NCBI GenBank assembly: GCA_949318235.1
Contig: OX439134.1
Location: 24,562,662-24,626,661, forward strand
From: Ecdyonurus torrentis
Taxonomy: Eukaryota > Arthropoda > Insecta > Ephemeroptera > Heptageniidae
Reading direction: 5' to 3'
DNA length: 64,000 bases
The position numbers and the translations under genes are program-made. The notes beneath the pieces were generated by a model. That model ran no database searches. It saw only the letters and a program-made list of their open reading frames with translations, and was not told where the DNA came from. Below are positions 32,581-45,000 of this stretch, in pieces (position 1 is the first letter of the stretch; each line of letters starts with the position of its first letter).

Positions 32581-35500
32581 AGTCAAGTTGATAGTCAGTG
32601 ATGACGTCACTTCTCTACTTCATACAACACTAAAATCAAGTTGAAAAACAGTAATGACGTCACTTATCCATTTCATAAACTATTAAAGACCAGTTGATAG
32701 TCAGTGATGACGTCACTTATCTACTTCATTAATACTAAAATCAAGTTGGTAGTCAGAGATGGCGTCACTTATCTACTACATACATAACTAAAGTCAAGTT
32801 AATAGTCAGTAATGACGTCACTTATCTATTTCATACACTACTAAAGACCAGTTGATAAATAGTGATGACGTCACTTATATAAGTCATACACAACTAAAGT
32901 CACGTTGATATTTAGTAATGACGTAACATATCAACTATATACACTACTAAAAGCAAGTGTATAGTCAGTGATGACGTCACTTATATTATTCATACACTAC
33001 AAAAGACCAGTTGATAGTCAATGATGACGTCACTTATATAATTCATACACAACTAAAGTCTAATTAATAGTCAGTGATGACGATACTTATCTACTTCATA
33101 CACTACTAAAATCTAGTTAATAGTGATCACGTCACTTATCTATTTCATACACTACTAAAGACCAGTTGATAGTCAGTAATGACGTCACTTATATAATTCA
33201 TACACAACTAAATCAAGTTGATATTCAGTGATGACGTAACTTATCTACTACATACACTTCTAAAAGCAAGTTGATAGTCAGTGATGACGTCACTTATATA
33301 TTTCATACAATATTAAAGACAAGTTGATAGTCAGTGATGACGTCACTTATATAATTCATACACAACTAAAATCTAATTGATAGTCAGTGATGACGTCACA
33401 TATCTACTACGTAAACAACCAAAGTCAAGTTAATAGTCAGTGATGACGTCTCTTATCTACTTCATCAATACTAAAATCAAGTTGGTAGTCAGTGATGGCG
33501 TAGTCAAGTTGATAGTCAGAGATGACGTCACTTATCTACTTCATACACTACTAAAATCAAAATAATAGTCAGTGATGACCTCACTTATCTACTTCATACA
33601 CTACTATATTTAAATTGATAGTCAGTGATGACGTCACTATTCAACTACAAACATAACTAAAGTCAAGTTGATAGTCAGTGATGATGTCACTTATCTACTA
33701 CATCCATAACTAAAGTCTAGTTGATAGTCAGTGATGACGTCACTTATTTATTTCATACAATACTAAAGTCAAGTTGGTAGTCAGTGATGGCGTCACTTAT
33801 CTACTACATACATAACTAAAGTCAAATTAATAGTCAGTGATGACGTCACTTATCTATTTCATACACTACTAAAGACCAGTTGATATTAAGTCATTACGTC
33901 ACTTATATAAATTATACACAATAAAGTCAAGTTGATATTAAGTAATGACGTAACATATATACTACATACACTACTAAAAGCAAGTTGATAGTCAGTGATG
34001 ACGTCACTTATATATTTCATACACTACTAAAGACCTGTTGATATTCAATGTTAAAGTCACTTATATAAGTCATACACAACTAAAGTCTAATTGATAGTCA
34101 GTGATGACGTCACTTATCTACTACATACACCACTAAAAGCAAGTTGATAGTCAGTGATGACGTTACTTATATATTTTATACACTACTAAAGACCAGTTGA
34201 TAGTCAGTGATGACGTCACATATCTACTACGTAAACAACTAAAGTCAAGTTGATAGTCATTGATGACATCACTTATCTACTTCATCAATACTAAAATCAA
34301 GTTGGTAGTCAGTGATGGCGTCACTTATCCACTACATACATAACTAAAGTCAAGTTGATAGTCAGTGATGACGTCACTTATCTATTTCATAAACTATTAA
34401 AACCAGTTGATAGTCAGTGATGACGTCACTTATATAATTCATACACAACTAAAGTCTAATTGATAGTGATGACGTCACATACCTACTACGTAAACAACTA
34501 AAGTCAAGTTGATAGTCAGTGATGACGTCACTTATCTACTTCAATAATACTAAAATCAAGTTTGTAGTCAGTGATGGCGTCACTTATCTACTACATACAT
34601 AACTAAATTCAAGTTAATATACAGTAATGACGTCACTTATCTATTTCATACACTACTAAAGATCAGTTGATAAATAGTGATGACGTCACTTATATAATTC
34701 ATACACAACTAAAGTCAAGTTGATATTTAGTAATGACGTAACATATCTACTATATACACAACTAAAAGCAAGTTAATAATCAGTGATGACGTTACTTATA
34801 TATTTCATACACTACAAAAGACCAGTTGATAGTCAATAATGACGTCACTTATATAATTCATACACAACTAAAGTCTAATTGATAGTCAGTAATGACGTCA
34901 CTTATCTACTTCATACACTACTAAAATCTAGATAATAGTGATCACGTCACTTATCTATTTCATACACTACTAAAGACCAGTTGATAGTCAGTGATGACGT
35001 CACTTATATAATTCATACACAACTAAATCAAGTTAATATTCAGTGATGACGTAACTTATCTACTACATACACTACTAAAAGCAAGTTGATAGTCAGTGAT
35101 GACGTCACTTATATATTTCATACACAACTAAAATCTAATTGATAGTCAGTGATGACGTCACATATCTACTACGTAAACAACCAAAGTCAAGTTGATAGTC
35201 AGTGATGACGTCTCTTATCTACTTCATCAATACTAAAATCAAGTTGGTAGGCAGTGATGGCGTAGTCAAGTTGATAGTCAGAGATGACGTCACTTATCTA
35301 CTTCATACACTACTAAAATCAAGTTAATAGTCAGTGATGACCTCACTTATCTACTTCATACACTACTATATTTAAATTGATAGTCAGTGATGACGTCACT
35401 ATTCAACTACAAACATAACTAAAGTCAAGTTGATAGTCAGTGATGATGTCACTTATCTACTACATCCATAACTAAAGTCTAGTTGATAGTCAGTGATGAC

Positions 35501-36991
35501 GTTACTTATTTATTTCATACAATACTAAAGTCAAGTTGGTAGTCAGTAATGGCGTCACTTATCTACTACATACATAACTAAAGTCAAGTTAATAGTCAGT
35601 GATGACGTCTTTTATCTATTTCATACACTACTAAAGACCAGTTGATAGTAAGTCATGACGTCACTTATATAAATTATACACAATAAAGTCAAGTTGATAT
35701 TAAGTAATGACGTAACATATATACTACATACACTACTAAAAGCAAGTTGATAGTCAGTGATGACGTCACTTATATATTTCATACACTACTAAAGACCTGT
35801 TGATATTCAATGTTGAAGTCACTTATATAATTCATACACAACTAAAGTCTAATTGATAGTCAGTGATGACGTCACTTATCTACTACATACACCACTAAAA
35901 GCAAGTTGATAGTCAGTGATGACGTTACTTATATATTTAATACACTACTAAAGACCAGTTGATAGTCAGTGATGACGTCACTTATATAATTCATACACAA
36001 CTAAAGTCTAATTGATAGTCAGTGATGACGTCACATATCTACTACGTAAACAACTTAAGTCAAGTTGATAGTCATTGATGACGACACTTATCTACTTCAT
36101 CAATACTAAAATCAAGTTGGTAGTCAGAGATGGCGTCACTTATCCACTACATACATAACTAAAGTCAGGTTGATAGTCAGTGATGACGTCACTTATCTAC
36201 TTCATACTCCTCTAAAATCAAGTTAATAGTCAGTGATGACGTCACTTATCTACTTCATACACTACTATAGTCAAGTTGGTAGTCAGAGATGGCGTCACTT
36301 ATCCACTACATACATAACTAAAGTCAGGTTGATAGTCAGTGATGACGTCACTTATCTACTTCATACTCCTCTAAAATCAAGTTAATAGTCAGTGATGCCG
36401 TCACTTATCTATTTCATACAATTCTAAAATCAAGTTGGTAGTCAGTTATGGCGTCACTTATCTACTACATACATAACTAAAGTCAAGTTGATCGTCATTG
36501 ATGACGTCACTTATCTACTTCATCGACTACTAAAATCAAGATGATAGTCAGTGATGACGTCACTTATATAATTCATACTTAACTAAAGTCAAATTGATTG
36601 TCAGTGATGTCGTCACAGATCTACTTCATACACTACTACAGTCAAGTTGATAGTCATTGATTACGTCACATATCTACCTCATACAGTACTAAAGTCAAGA
36701 TGATAATCAGTGATGACGTCACATATCTACTTCATACACTACTTAAAGTCAAGTTGATAATCAGTTATGACGTCATTTCTCTACTTTATACACAACTAAA
36801 GTCAAGTTAAAAAACAATAATGACGTAAATTATCAACTTCATAAAATACTAATATCAAGATGATAGTCAGTAATGACGTCACATATCTACTTAATACACA
36901 ACTAAAGTCAAGATAATAGTCAGTGATGACGTCACTTATCTACTCCATACACTACTAAAGTCAAGTTGATAGTCAGCGATGATGTCACATT
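32581..36991 (+). repeat. Satellite A block 4
   Basis: About 83 monomers. This block is rich in a variant with ATATAATTCATACACAACTA and AAAGACCAGTTGATAG in place of the usual spacer, and in the paired GGTAGTCAGTGATGGCGTC / CTACTACATACATAACTAAA variant. A hairpin MITE interrupts the array at 36992. Confidence 0.95.
32740..36200 (+). repeat. Tandem ~1.77-kb higher-order duplication in satellite A
   Basis: A distinctive deletion that fuses GATGGCG directly to TAGTCAAGTTGATAG occurs at ~33497 and again at ~35269, 1772 bp apart. The surrounding order of variants (CTACTATATTTAAATTG, CTATTCAACTACAAAC, CATCCATAACTAAAGTCTAG, AAGTCATGACGTC) is shared by both copies. Confidence 0.87.
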
Positions 36992-37155
36992 TTGACTAGT
37001 AAATGAACAACGATTTTGAGGCCGACGATAAGCGATTTCGGTCACATCCGCTTCCGTTTCTCTTTACTACGCATGCGCAGTAAGTCAAAACGGAAGCGGA
37101 TATGATCGAAATGGCTTATAGTCGGCCTCAAAACAGTTGTTTCTTTATCAGTCAA
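36992..37155. mobile_element. 164-bp near-perfect hairpin MITE
   Basis: The whole element is one inverted repeat. The ends are TTGACT and AGTCAA, the arms include GATTTTGAGGCCGAC and CATCCGCTTCCGTTT, and the centre is the palindrome ACGCATGCGC (axis at 37073.5). It is GC-richer than its surroundings and lacks coding potential. No clear target duplication is seen, as the bordering satellite has slightly diverged. It is non-autonomous, and its DNA transposon family is not identified. Confidence 0.82.
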
Positions 37156-37260
37156 TCTTCCTAATGCACCACAAAAGTCAAGATGATATTTAGTAATAAC
37201 GTCACTTATCTACTTCATACACAACTTAAGTCAAGTTGATAATCAGTAATGACGTCACAT
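37156..37260 (+). repeat. Short remainder of satellite A after the hairpin MITE
   Basis: About two monomers with the AATATTTAGTAATAACGTCAC-type variant, ending at GACGTCACAT. Satellite B begins with TACACTTTAGTCGC. The two share a few bases (CA/AC) at the join. Confidence 0.88.
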
Positions 37261-40020
37261 TACACTTTAGTCGCAACAAAAAAAATTTTCTCAGTTTTTG
37301 AGAATTTTAGTATTTTCTTACAGAAAAATTGTGTTTTTCAGCTTCTGACAACAATTTTTAATGATATTTCAGAAACTAATATAGCTACAGAACTGCGGTT
37401 TCAACTCAAATGTAGCACTTTGAAAAGTACATTTCAATTTAATCGCAACAAATAAAACTTTCTCAGTTTTTGAGAATTTTATTGTTTTCTTATCGAAGTA
37501 TATAGCATTGTTGACCATATGAAGAAAAAAAGTTTGTAACTCGAGTTCCAATTGAGATAGAAAGTTGCGGTTTTGAATTAATGTGATGCAAAACGCTCTG
37601 TAGTACTTAATGCGACTCTAGAAACAAAATTGAGGAAAAAAAATTCCAAAAAAAATTGTGTTTTTCAGATTCTGAAAAAGATTTTTGATGATATCTCAGA
37701 AATTAATAATGCTACAGACTTGCGGTTTGAACTGAAATGTATCACTTTGAATTGTATTATGAAAAGTTTATTACAATTTAGTCGCAACAAATAAAACTTT
37801 CTTAGTTTTTGACAATTTTAGTGTTTTCTTATCGAAGTCTATAGCATTGTAGCCCATAAATTTATGAAAAAAAAAAGTTTGTACCTTGAGTTCTATTTGA
37901 GATAGAAAGTTAAGGTTTTGAAATAAAGAATGCAAAACGCTCTATTGTACTAAAATCACCTCTAGAAACAAAATTAAGAAAAAAAAAATTCAAAAAAATT
38001 TGTGTTTTTCAGATTCTGAAAACGATTTTTGATGATATCTCAGAAACAAATAATGCTACAGACTTGCGGTTTGAACTCAAATGAAGCACTTTGATATGTG
38101 TTACAAAATATTTATCACACTTAAATCGCAACAAATAAAACTTTCTCAGTTTTTGAGAATTTTAGTGTTTTCTTATCGAAGTCTATAGCATTTGTAAACC
38201 AGATAAAGAAAAAAGTTTGTACCTCAAGTTTCAATTGAGATAGAAAGTTGCGGTTTTGAAATAATGTGATGCAAAACGCTCTATAGTACTAAATTCACCT
38301 CTAGAAACCAAATTGAGAAAAAAAAATTTCGAAAAAAAATGTGATTTTCAAATTATGAAAACGATTTTTGATGATATCTCAGAAACTAATAATACTACAG
38401 ACTAGCGGTTGGAACTGAAATGTATCACTTTGAATTGTCTTATGAAAAGTTTGCTACACTTTAGTCGCAACAAATAAAACTTTCTCAGTTTTTGAGAATT
38501 TTAGTGTTTTCTTATCGAAGGCTATAGCATTGTAGCCCATATGAAGAAAAAAAAGTTTGTAACTCGAGTTTTAATTGAGATAGAAAGTTTCGCTTTTGAT
38601 ATAAAGTGATGCAAAACATTCTATAGTACTAAATTTACCTCTAGAAAGAAAATTGAGAAAAAAAATTTCGAAAAAAAATGTGGTTTTCAGATTATAAAAA
38701 TGATTTTTGATGATATCTCAGAATTTAATAATACTACAGACTTGCGGTTTGAACTGAAATGTATCACTTTGAATTGTCTTATGAAAAGTTTATTACAATT
38801 TAGTCGAAAAAATAAAACTTTCTCAGTTTTTGAGAATTTTATAGTTTTCTTATCGAAGTCTATAGCATTGTAGCCCAGATAAAGAAAAAAAAGTTTCTAC
38901 CTCAAGTTCCAATTGAGATAGAAAGTTGCGGTTTCAAAATAAAGTGATGCAAAACGCTCTATAGTACTAAATTCACCTCTAAAAACAAAATTGAGAAAAT
39001 TTTTTTTTGAAAAAAAATGTGTTTTTTAGATTCTGAAAACAAATTTTGATGATATCTCAGAAACTAATAATACTACAGACTTGCAGTATGAACGGAAATG
39101 TAACACTTTGAATTGTCTTATGAAAAGTTTATTACACCTTAGTCGCAAAAAATTAAACTTTCTCAGTGTTTGAGAATTTTTGTGTTTTCTTAGCGAAGTC
39201 TATAGCATTGTAGCCCATATGAAGGAAAAAAAGTTTGTAACTCGAGTTCCAAATGAGATAGAAAGTTGCGGTTTTGAAATAAAGTGATGCAAAACGCTCT
39301 ATAGTACTAAATGCAACTCTAGAAACAAATTTGAGAAAAATAATTTTTCCAAAAAAATTGTGTTTTTCAGATTCTGAAAACGATTTTTGATGATATTTTA
39401 GAAACTAATAATGCTACAGACTTGCGGTTTGAACTGAAATGTATCACTTTATATTGTCTTATGAAAAGTTTATTACAATTTAGGCACAAAAAAAAAAATT
39501 TCTCAGTTTGTGAGAATTTTAGTGTTTTCATTTGAAGTCTAGATCATTGTAGCCCATATAAAGAAAAAAAGTTTGTAACTTGAATTCCAATTGAGATAGA
39601 AAGTTGCGGTTTTGAAATAAAGTGTTGCAAAACGCTCTATAGTACTAAATTCACCTCTAGAAACCAAATTGAGAAAAAAAAAATTTAAAAAAATTTTGTT
39701 TTTTACAGATTTTGAAAACGATTTTTGATGATATCTCAGAAACTAATAATACTACAGACTTGCGGTTTGAACTTAAATGTTGCACTTTGAATTGTCTTAT
39801 GAAAAGTTTATTACACTTTAGTAGCAAAAAAAAACTTTCTCAGTTTGTGATAATTTTAGTGTTTTTATTTAAAGTCTATAGCATTGTAGCCCATATAAAG
39901 AAAAAAAAGTTTGTAACTCGAGTTCCAATTGAGATAGAAAGTTGCGGTTTTGAAATAAAGTGATGCAAAAGTCTCTATAGTAGTAAGTTCACCTCAAGAA
40001 ACAAAATTGAGAAAAAAAAA
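37261..40020 (+). repeat. Satellite B block 4
   Basis: About eight monomers, many with the CGCAACAAATAAAAC variant. The first monomer is internally deleted (TTTTCTTACAG joins directly to AAAAATTGTG). It ends at an A9 run that joins satellite A (GTTAAGTTGATAG). The ~83-aa plus and 60-68-aa plus/minus frames are incidental. Confidence 0.93.
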
Positions 40021-40619
40021 GTTAAGTTGATAGTCAGTAATGACGTCACATATTTACTTCATGTACAACTAAAGTCAAGATGATAGTCAGAAATGACGTC
40101 ACATATCTACTTCATAAACTTCTAAAGTCAGGTTGATAATCAGTTATGACGTCACTTCTCTACTTTACACACTACTAAAGTCAAGTTAAAAGTCAGTGAT
40201 GACATCACTACATTACTACATACACTACTAATGTCAAGTTCATAGTCAGTAATGACGTCACTGATCTACTTCATACACTACTAAAGTCAAGTTGATAGTC
40301 AGTGATGACATCACATATCTACAACGTAAACAACTAAAGTCAAGTTGATATACAGTGATGATGTCACTTATCTACTTCATCAATACTAAAATCAAGTTTG
40401 TAGTTAGTGATGGCGTCACTTATCTGCTACATACATAACTAAAGTCAAGTTGATAGTCAGTGATGACGTCACTTATCTACTTCATACACTATTAAAGTCA
40501 AGTTGATAATCAGTTATGACGTTACTTCTCTACTTCATACACAACTGAAGTCAAGTTGAAAAACAATTATGACGTTACTCATCGACTTCATAAAGTACTA
40601 AAGTCAAGTTGATAGTCAT
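40021..40619 (+). repeat. Satellite A block 5, short
   Basis: About 11 monomers between a satellite B block and the gypsy gag fragment. It ends in AAGTTGATAGTCATT, so the gag fragment joins within the GATAGTCA part of a monomer. Confidence 0.92.
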
Positions 40620-41278
40620 TCTTTTGTTCAAAATCTCTTGGATCCTAGAATTCAAGAAAAACTTATGCTAAATCCATTGCCTTTTGAAGAAAGTGTATTG
40701 GAGGCAAAGAGATTGGAAGCCACTTACAAAGTTCTAGTTCTACAAAATAAACAAAAACAACAACAAGGTAGTAACACCACATTACATCAGGGGAAAGCAT
40801 CTCTTCTTTCAGTATTGGAAATTAATAAAATCAAGGGAGATGATTACAGGAAGCATGATGGAGAAGATGATTACCCTAGATCATTTAGAAATAGCCAAGA
40901 CTATGAGAGAGACAGTCCCAGGAATTGAATCCCTAAGCAAAGTGCAAAAACTGCTTGTTTTAGATGTGATGGGGATCATTGTCATGGTAACTGATCCTTC
41001 AAAGAAGCCAAATGTAGGAGCTGTGAAAAAAGAGGGCACATCGCCAGAATGTGTCGTTTGCTAGATTAAGTGAGGAAGATTTCCGAAGAAAATCTAAGAA
41101 ATCTAGCAAATCAAGCAAGAAAAAAAAACAGGTGCATGCTACAGTGATAGAAAGTGACAGTGATAGTAAAGATTCAAGTTCCAGTAGTGACTACACTGTG
41201 AATTTGATATGTAATGCAATAAAAAGTGATAAAAGCTCTCCATGCAGTATTTTGGTGGGCATAAATAATAAAATGTAA
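40620..41278 (+). pseudogene. gag: Ty3/gypsy-like Gag C-terminal part, broken
   Basis: The frame begins without a start codon, reading SFVQNLLDPRIQEKLMLN, a typical end of the gypsy-type capsid region. A charged, glutamine-rich linker follows. After a frame change near 40925 the nucleocapsid appears: CFRCDGDHC (~40953-40980), a TGA, then KCRSCEKRGHIARMC with CX2CX4HX4C (~41010-41055). A serine/lysine-rich stretch (41051-41200) leads towards protease. The N-terminal half of gag is missing, cut at the satellite A boundary. This may be the same family as the pol block at 30355-32580; the two pieces do not overlap, so this cannot be tested by sequence here. Confidence 0.75.
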
Positions 41279-41335
41279 ATATGTCAATTGACACCTGTGC
41301 TGATGTGAGTGTACTACCATATAAAATATAAATAG
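41279..41335 (+). pseudogene. Start of a retropepsin with altered catalytic motif
   Basis: MSIDTCADVSVLPYK matches the active-site strand of a retropepsin, but the glycine of D-T-G-A is a cysteine (TGT at 41296-41298). A stop follows within about 15 codons and satellite A begins at ~41336. The rest of the protease is absent. The stop just upstream (TAA ~41276) separates it from gag. Confidence 0.6.
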
Positions 41336-41384
41336 AGTTTATAGTCAGTGATGACGTCACATACCTACTACGTAAACAACTTAA
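41336..41384 (+). repeat. Satellite A, partial monomer left of the TTAA MITE
   Basis: One A monomer (GTTTATAGTCAGTGATGACG ... CGTAAACAAC) ending in TTAA, the MITE target. The monomer continues at 42082. Confidence 0.9.
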
Positions 41385-42081
41385 AGGATGTCTGGCGTCA
41401 CAGAATATTGTCTAATTTTCATTTTAAACTAAAAACAAGCTAATTTTAAATAATTACTCAAAAAGTTTCATTCAAAATTTTTGATTATTAACCCATTATT
41501 TAGATAATTAACTAATATAGATTTTCAGACATCGGCAACATGGGAACAAATATTTTGAAAGAAATAATAAAAAGTAGGAGAAATTTATTTTAGAAACAGG
41601 GGAATTCTCCCTCTTTAAGATGTATACTGATTGCACACTAAAGTAACGAGTTATCTCAGTCAGTCTCAGGTAAAACTTTGCTTTATTTTTTATTACTGAG
41701 TGGGTACTTGCATTGCAACAAGTATATTTTAGCCCCTCCAAATCATGGTAGGTGTGCGAAATTAAAAATAACAATGCGAGTACTAGCGGTACTTGCATTG
41801 TTATTTTTTTCAACCCTTTCTCAGTGGTCATTTCTCAGGTGACGGCGGAATCTCAGACCAATCAGATAAAGTCACCAAAGTTAGCATAGAATATAGTGAG
41901 CGCTGTTGCCGTTGTGCACTTTTTTCGTGAAGAAGGCTCTACTTCACGAGAATTTTGTTAATAATTAGAAAGATATCTTATTAATGGGATTTTTTCGAAT
42001 TTTTGTTGGTGGTGTAAGTCTAATTAAGTCACAGTAATCATTTAATATATTAAAAAATTATATTTTTACGCCAGACATCCT
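41385..42081. mobile_element. 697-bp MITE with TTAA target duplication
   Basis: Perfect 14-bp terminal inverted repeats, AGGATGTCTGGCGT and ACGCCAGACATCCT, are flanked by TTAA at 41381-41384 and 42082-42085. Removing the element and one TTAA restores a satellite A monomer (CGTAAACAACTTAAGTAAAG). TTAA duplication is the hallmark of piggyBac-type transposases, so this is probably a non-autonomous element mobilised by one. It contains no transposase; the 107-aa minus-strand frame at 41508-41831 has no recognisable motif. An internal hairpin lies at 41764-41808. Confidence 0.9.
41764..41808. other. Internal 20-bp-stem hairpin of the TTAA MITE
   Basis: AAAAATAACAATGCGAGTAC pairs with GTACTTGCATTGTTATTTTT around a TAGCG loop, with one mismatch. 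Confidence 0.8.
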
Positions 42082-45000
42082 TTAAGTAAAGATAATACTC
42101 AGTGATGACGTCACTTATCTACTTCATAAAATACTAAAGACATTTTGATAGTCAGTAAAGACGTCACTTATCTACTTTATACACAACTATAGTCAAGATG
42201 ATAGTCAGTGATAACGTCACATATTTACTTTATACACAACTAAAGTCAAGTTGATAGTCAGTGATGACGTCACTTATCTACTTCATACACTACTAAAGTC
42301 AAATTGATAGTCAGTGATGACGTTGCATTTCTACTTCACACACTACTAAAGTCAATTGATAATCAATGATGGCGTCACGTATCTACTTTAGAAAACACTA
42401 ATGACTAAATGATCGTCAGTGATGAAGTCACTTATCTCTTTCATACACTAATAAAGTCAAGTTGATAGTCAGTGATGACGTGCGTTATCTACTCAATATA
42501 TAACTAAAATCAAGTTGATAGTCAGTGATGACGTCACTTAACTACTTAATACACAACTAAAGTCAAGAAGATAGTCAGTGATTACGTCACATATCTACAT
42601 AATTCACAACTAAAGTCAAGATAATAGTCAGTGATGACGTCACTTATCTACTTCATAACAACTTAAGTCAAGTTAAAAAACAATTATTACGTAACTTATC
42701 GACTTCATACAATACTAAAGTCAAGGAGATAGTCAGTGATGACGTTTTGTATCTACTTCATACAGTACTAAAGTCAAGTTGTTATCCAGTTATGACGTCT
42801 CTTCTATACTTCACACACTACTAAATTCAAGTTTAGGGTCACTTATGACGTCACTTGTTGACTTTATAGAATACTAAAGTCAAGGTGATAGTCAGTGATG
42901 ACGTCACATATCTACTTCATACACTTCTAAAGTGAAGTTGATAGTCAGTTATGACGTCACATCTCTACTTCATACACTACTAAATTCCAGTTGAAAGTAA
43001 ATTATGACGTCACTTATTGACTTTAAAAACTACTAAAGTCAAGGTGATAGTCAGTGATGACGTCACATATCTAAATTATACACAAATAAAGTCAAGATGA
43101 TAGTTAGTGATGAGGTCACATATCTACTTCATACTCAACTTAAGTCAAGTTAATAATCAGTGATGGCGTCACTTATCTACCTACTTACAATACTAAAGTC
43201 AAATTGATAGTCAGTGATGTCAGTGCATTTCTACTTCATACACTATTAAAGTCAAGATAATAGTCAGTGATGGCGTCACTTTACTACTTGATATACCACT
43301 AAAGTCAAGATGATATTAAGTATTAACGTCACTAATCTACTTCATACACAACTAAAGTCAAGTTAATAGTCAGTGATGACGTCACATATCTACTTCATAC
43401 ACAACTAAAGTCAAGTTGATAGTCAGTGATGACGTCACTTATCTACTTCATACACTACTAAAGTCAAATTGATAGTCAGTGATGACGTTGCATTTCTACT
43501 TCACACACTACTAAAGTCAATTGATAGTCAATGATGGCATCACTTATCTACTTCGTAACAAACTTAAGCCAAGATGATATTTAGTAATAACGTCACGTAT
43601 CTACTTTATACACAACTAAAGTCAATTTGAGAGTCAGTGATGACGTCACTTATCTACTTCATACACTACTAAAGTCAAGTTGATAGTCAGTGATGACGTC
43701 ACAAATCTACTAGGTAAACAACTAATGTCAAGTTGATAGTCAGTGATGACGTGACATTTATACCTCATACACTACTTAAGTCAAGATAATAGTCAGTGAT
43801 GACGTCACATATCAACTTCATACATTACTAAAGTTATGTTAATAATCAGTTATAATGTCACTTCACTACTTCATGCACAACTGAAGTCAAGTTCACAAAC
43901 AATTATGACCTAACTTATCAACTTAAAAAAATACTCAAGTCAAGTTGATATTCAGTGATGACGTCACATGTATGCTTCATACACTACTAAAGAAGAGTTG
44001 ATAGTCAGTGATGACGTCACTTATCTACTTTATACACAACTCAAGTTAAGATGATAGTCAGTGATGACGTCACATATCTACTCCATTCACTACTCAAATC
44101 AAGTTGATAGTCAGTGATGACGTCACTTATCTACATCATACAGCACAAAAGTTAAGATGATATTTAGTAATAACGTCACTTATCTACTCCATACACGACT
44201 TAAGTCAAGTTTATAATCAGTGATAACATCACTTATCTACTTGATCAATACTAATAAAAGTTGGTAGTCAGTGATGGCGTCACTTATCTACTACATACAT
44301 AACTAAAGTCAAGTTGATAGTCAGTGATGGCGTCACTTATCTACTTCATACACTACTAAAGTCAAGTTGATAGTCAGTAATGACGTTACATATCTACTTC
44401 ATACACTTCTCAAGTCAAGATGATAGTCACTGATGACGTCACTTATAAAATTCATACACAAATAAAGTCGAATTGAAGTCAGTCATGACGTCACATATCT
44501 ACTTCATACGCAACTTCAGTCAAATTGATAGTCAGTGAGAACGTCACTTATCTACTTCATACAAATTAAAAACAAGTTGATAGTCAGTGATGGAGTAACT
44601 TGTCTTCTTCATAACTTCTAAAGTTAAGTTGATAGTCAGTGATGACGTTACTTATCTACGTTATACAAAAGTAAATTCAAGTTAAGAGTCTGTGATGACG
44701 TCACTTATATAGATCATATACCGTTAAAGTCAAGTTGATAGTCAGTGATGGCGTCACATATCTACTTTATACACAACTAAAGTCATGTTTATAGTCATTG
44801 ATGACGTAACTTATCAACATCAATAAATACTAAAGTCAAGATGATAGTCAGTGATGGAGTAACTTATCTACTTCATAAAATACTAAAGTTAAGTTTATAG
44901 CCAGTGATGACGTCACTTATCTACTTCATACAAAAGTAAAGTCAATTTTATAGTCAGTGATGACGACACTTATCTATTCATATACCACTTAAGTCAAGTT

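Noticed and set aside
41508..41831. 107-aa minus-strand ORF inside the TTAA MITE
   Set aside because: It has no recognisable domain, overlaps the internal hairpin, and the element is too short for a piggyBac transposase.
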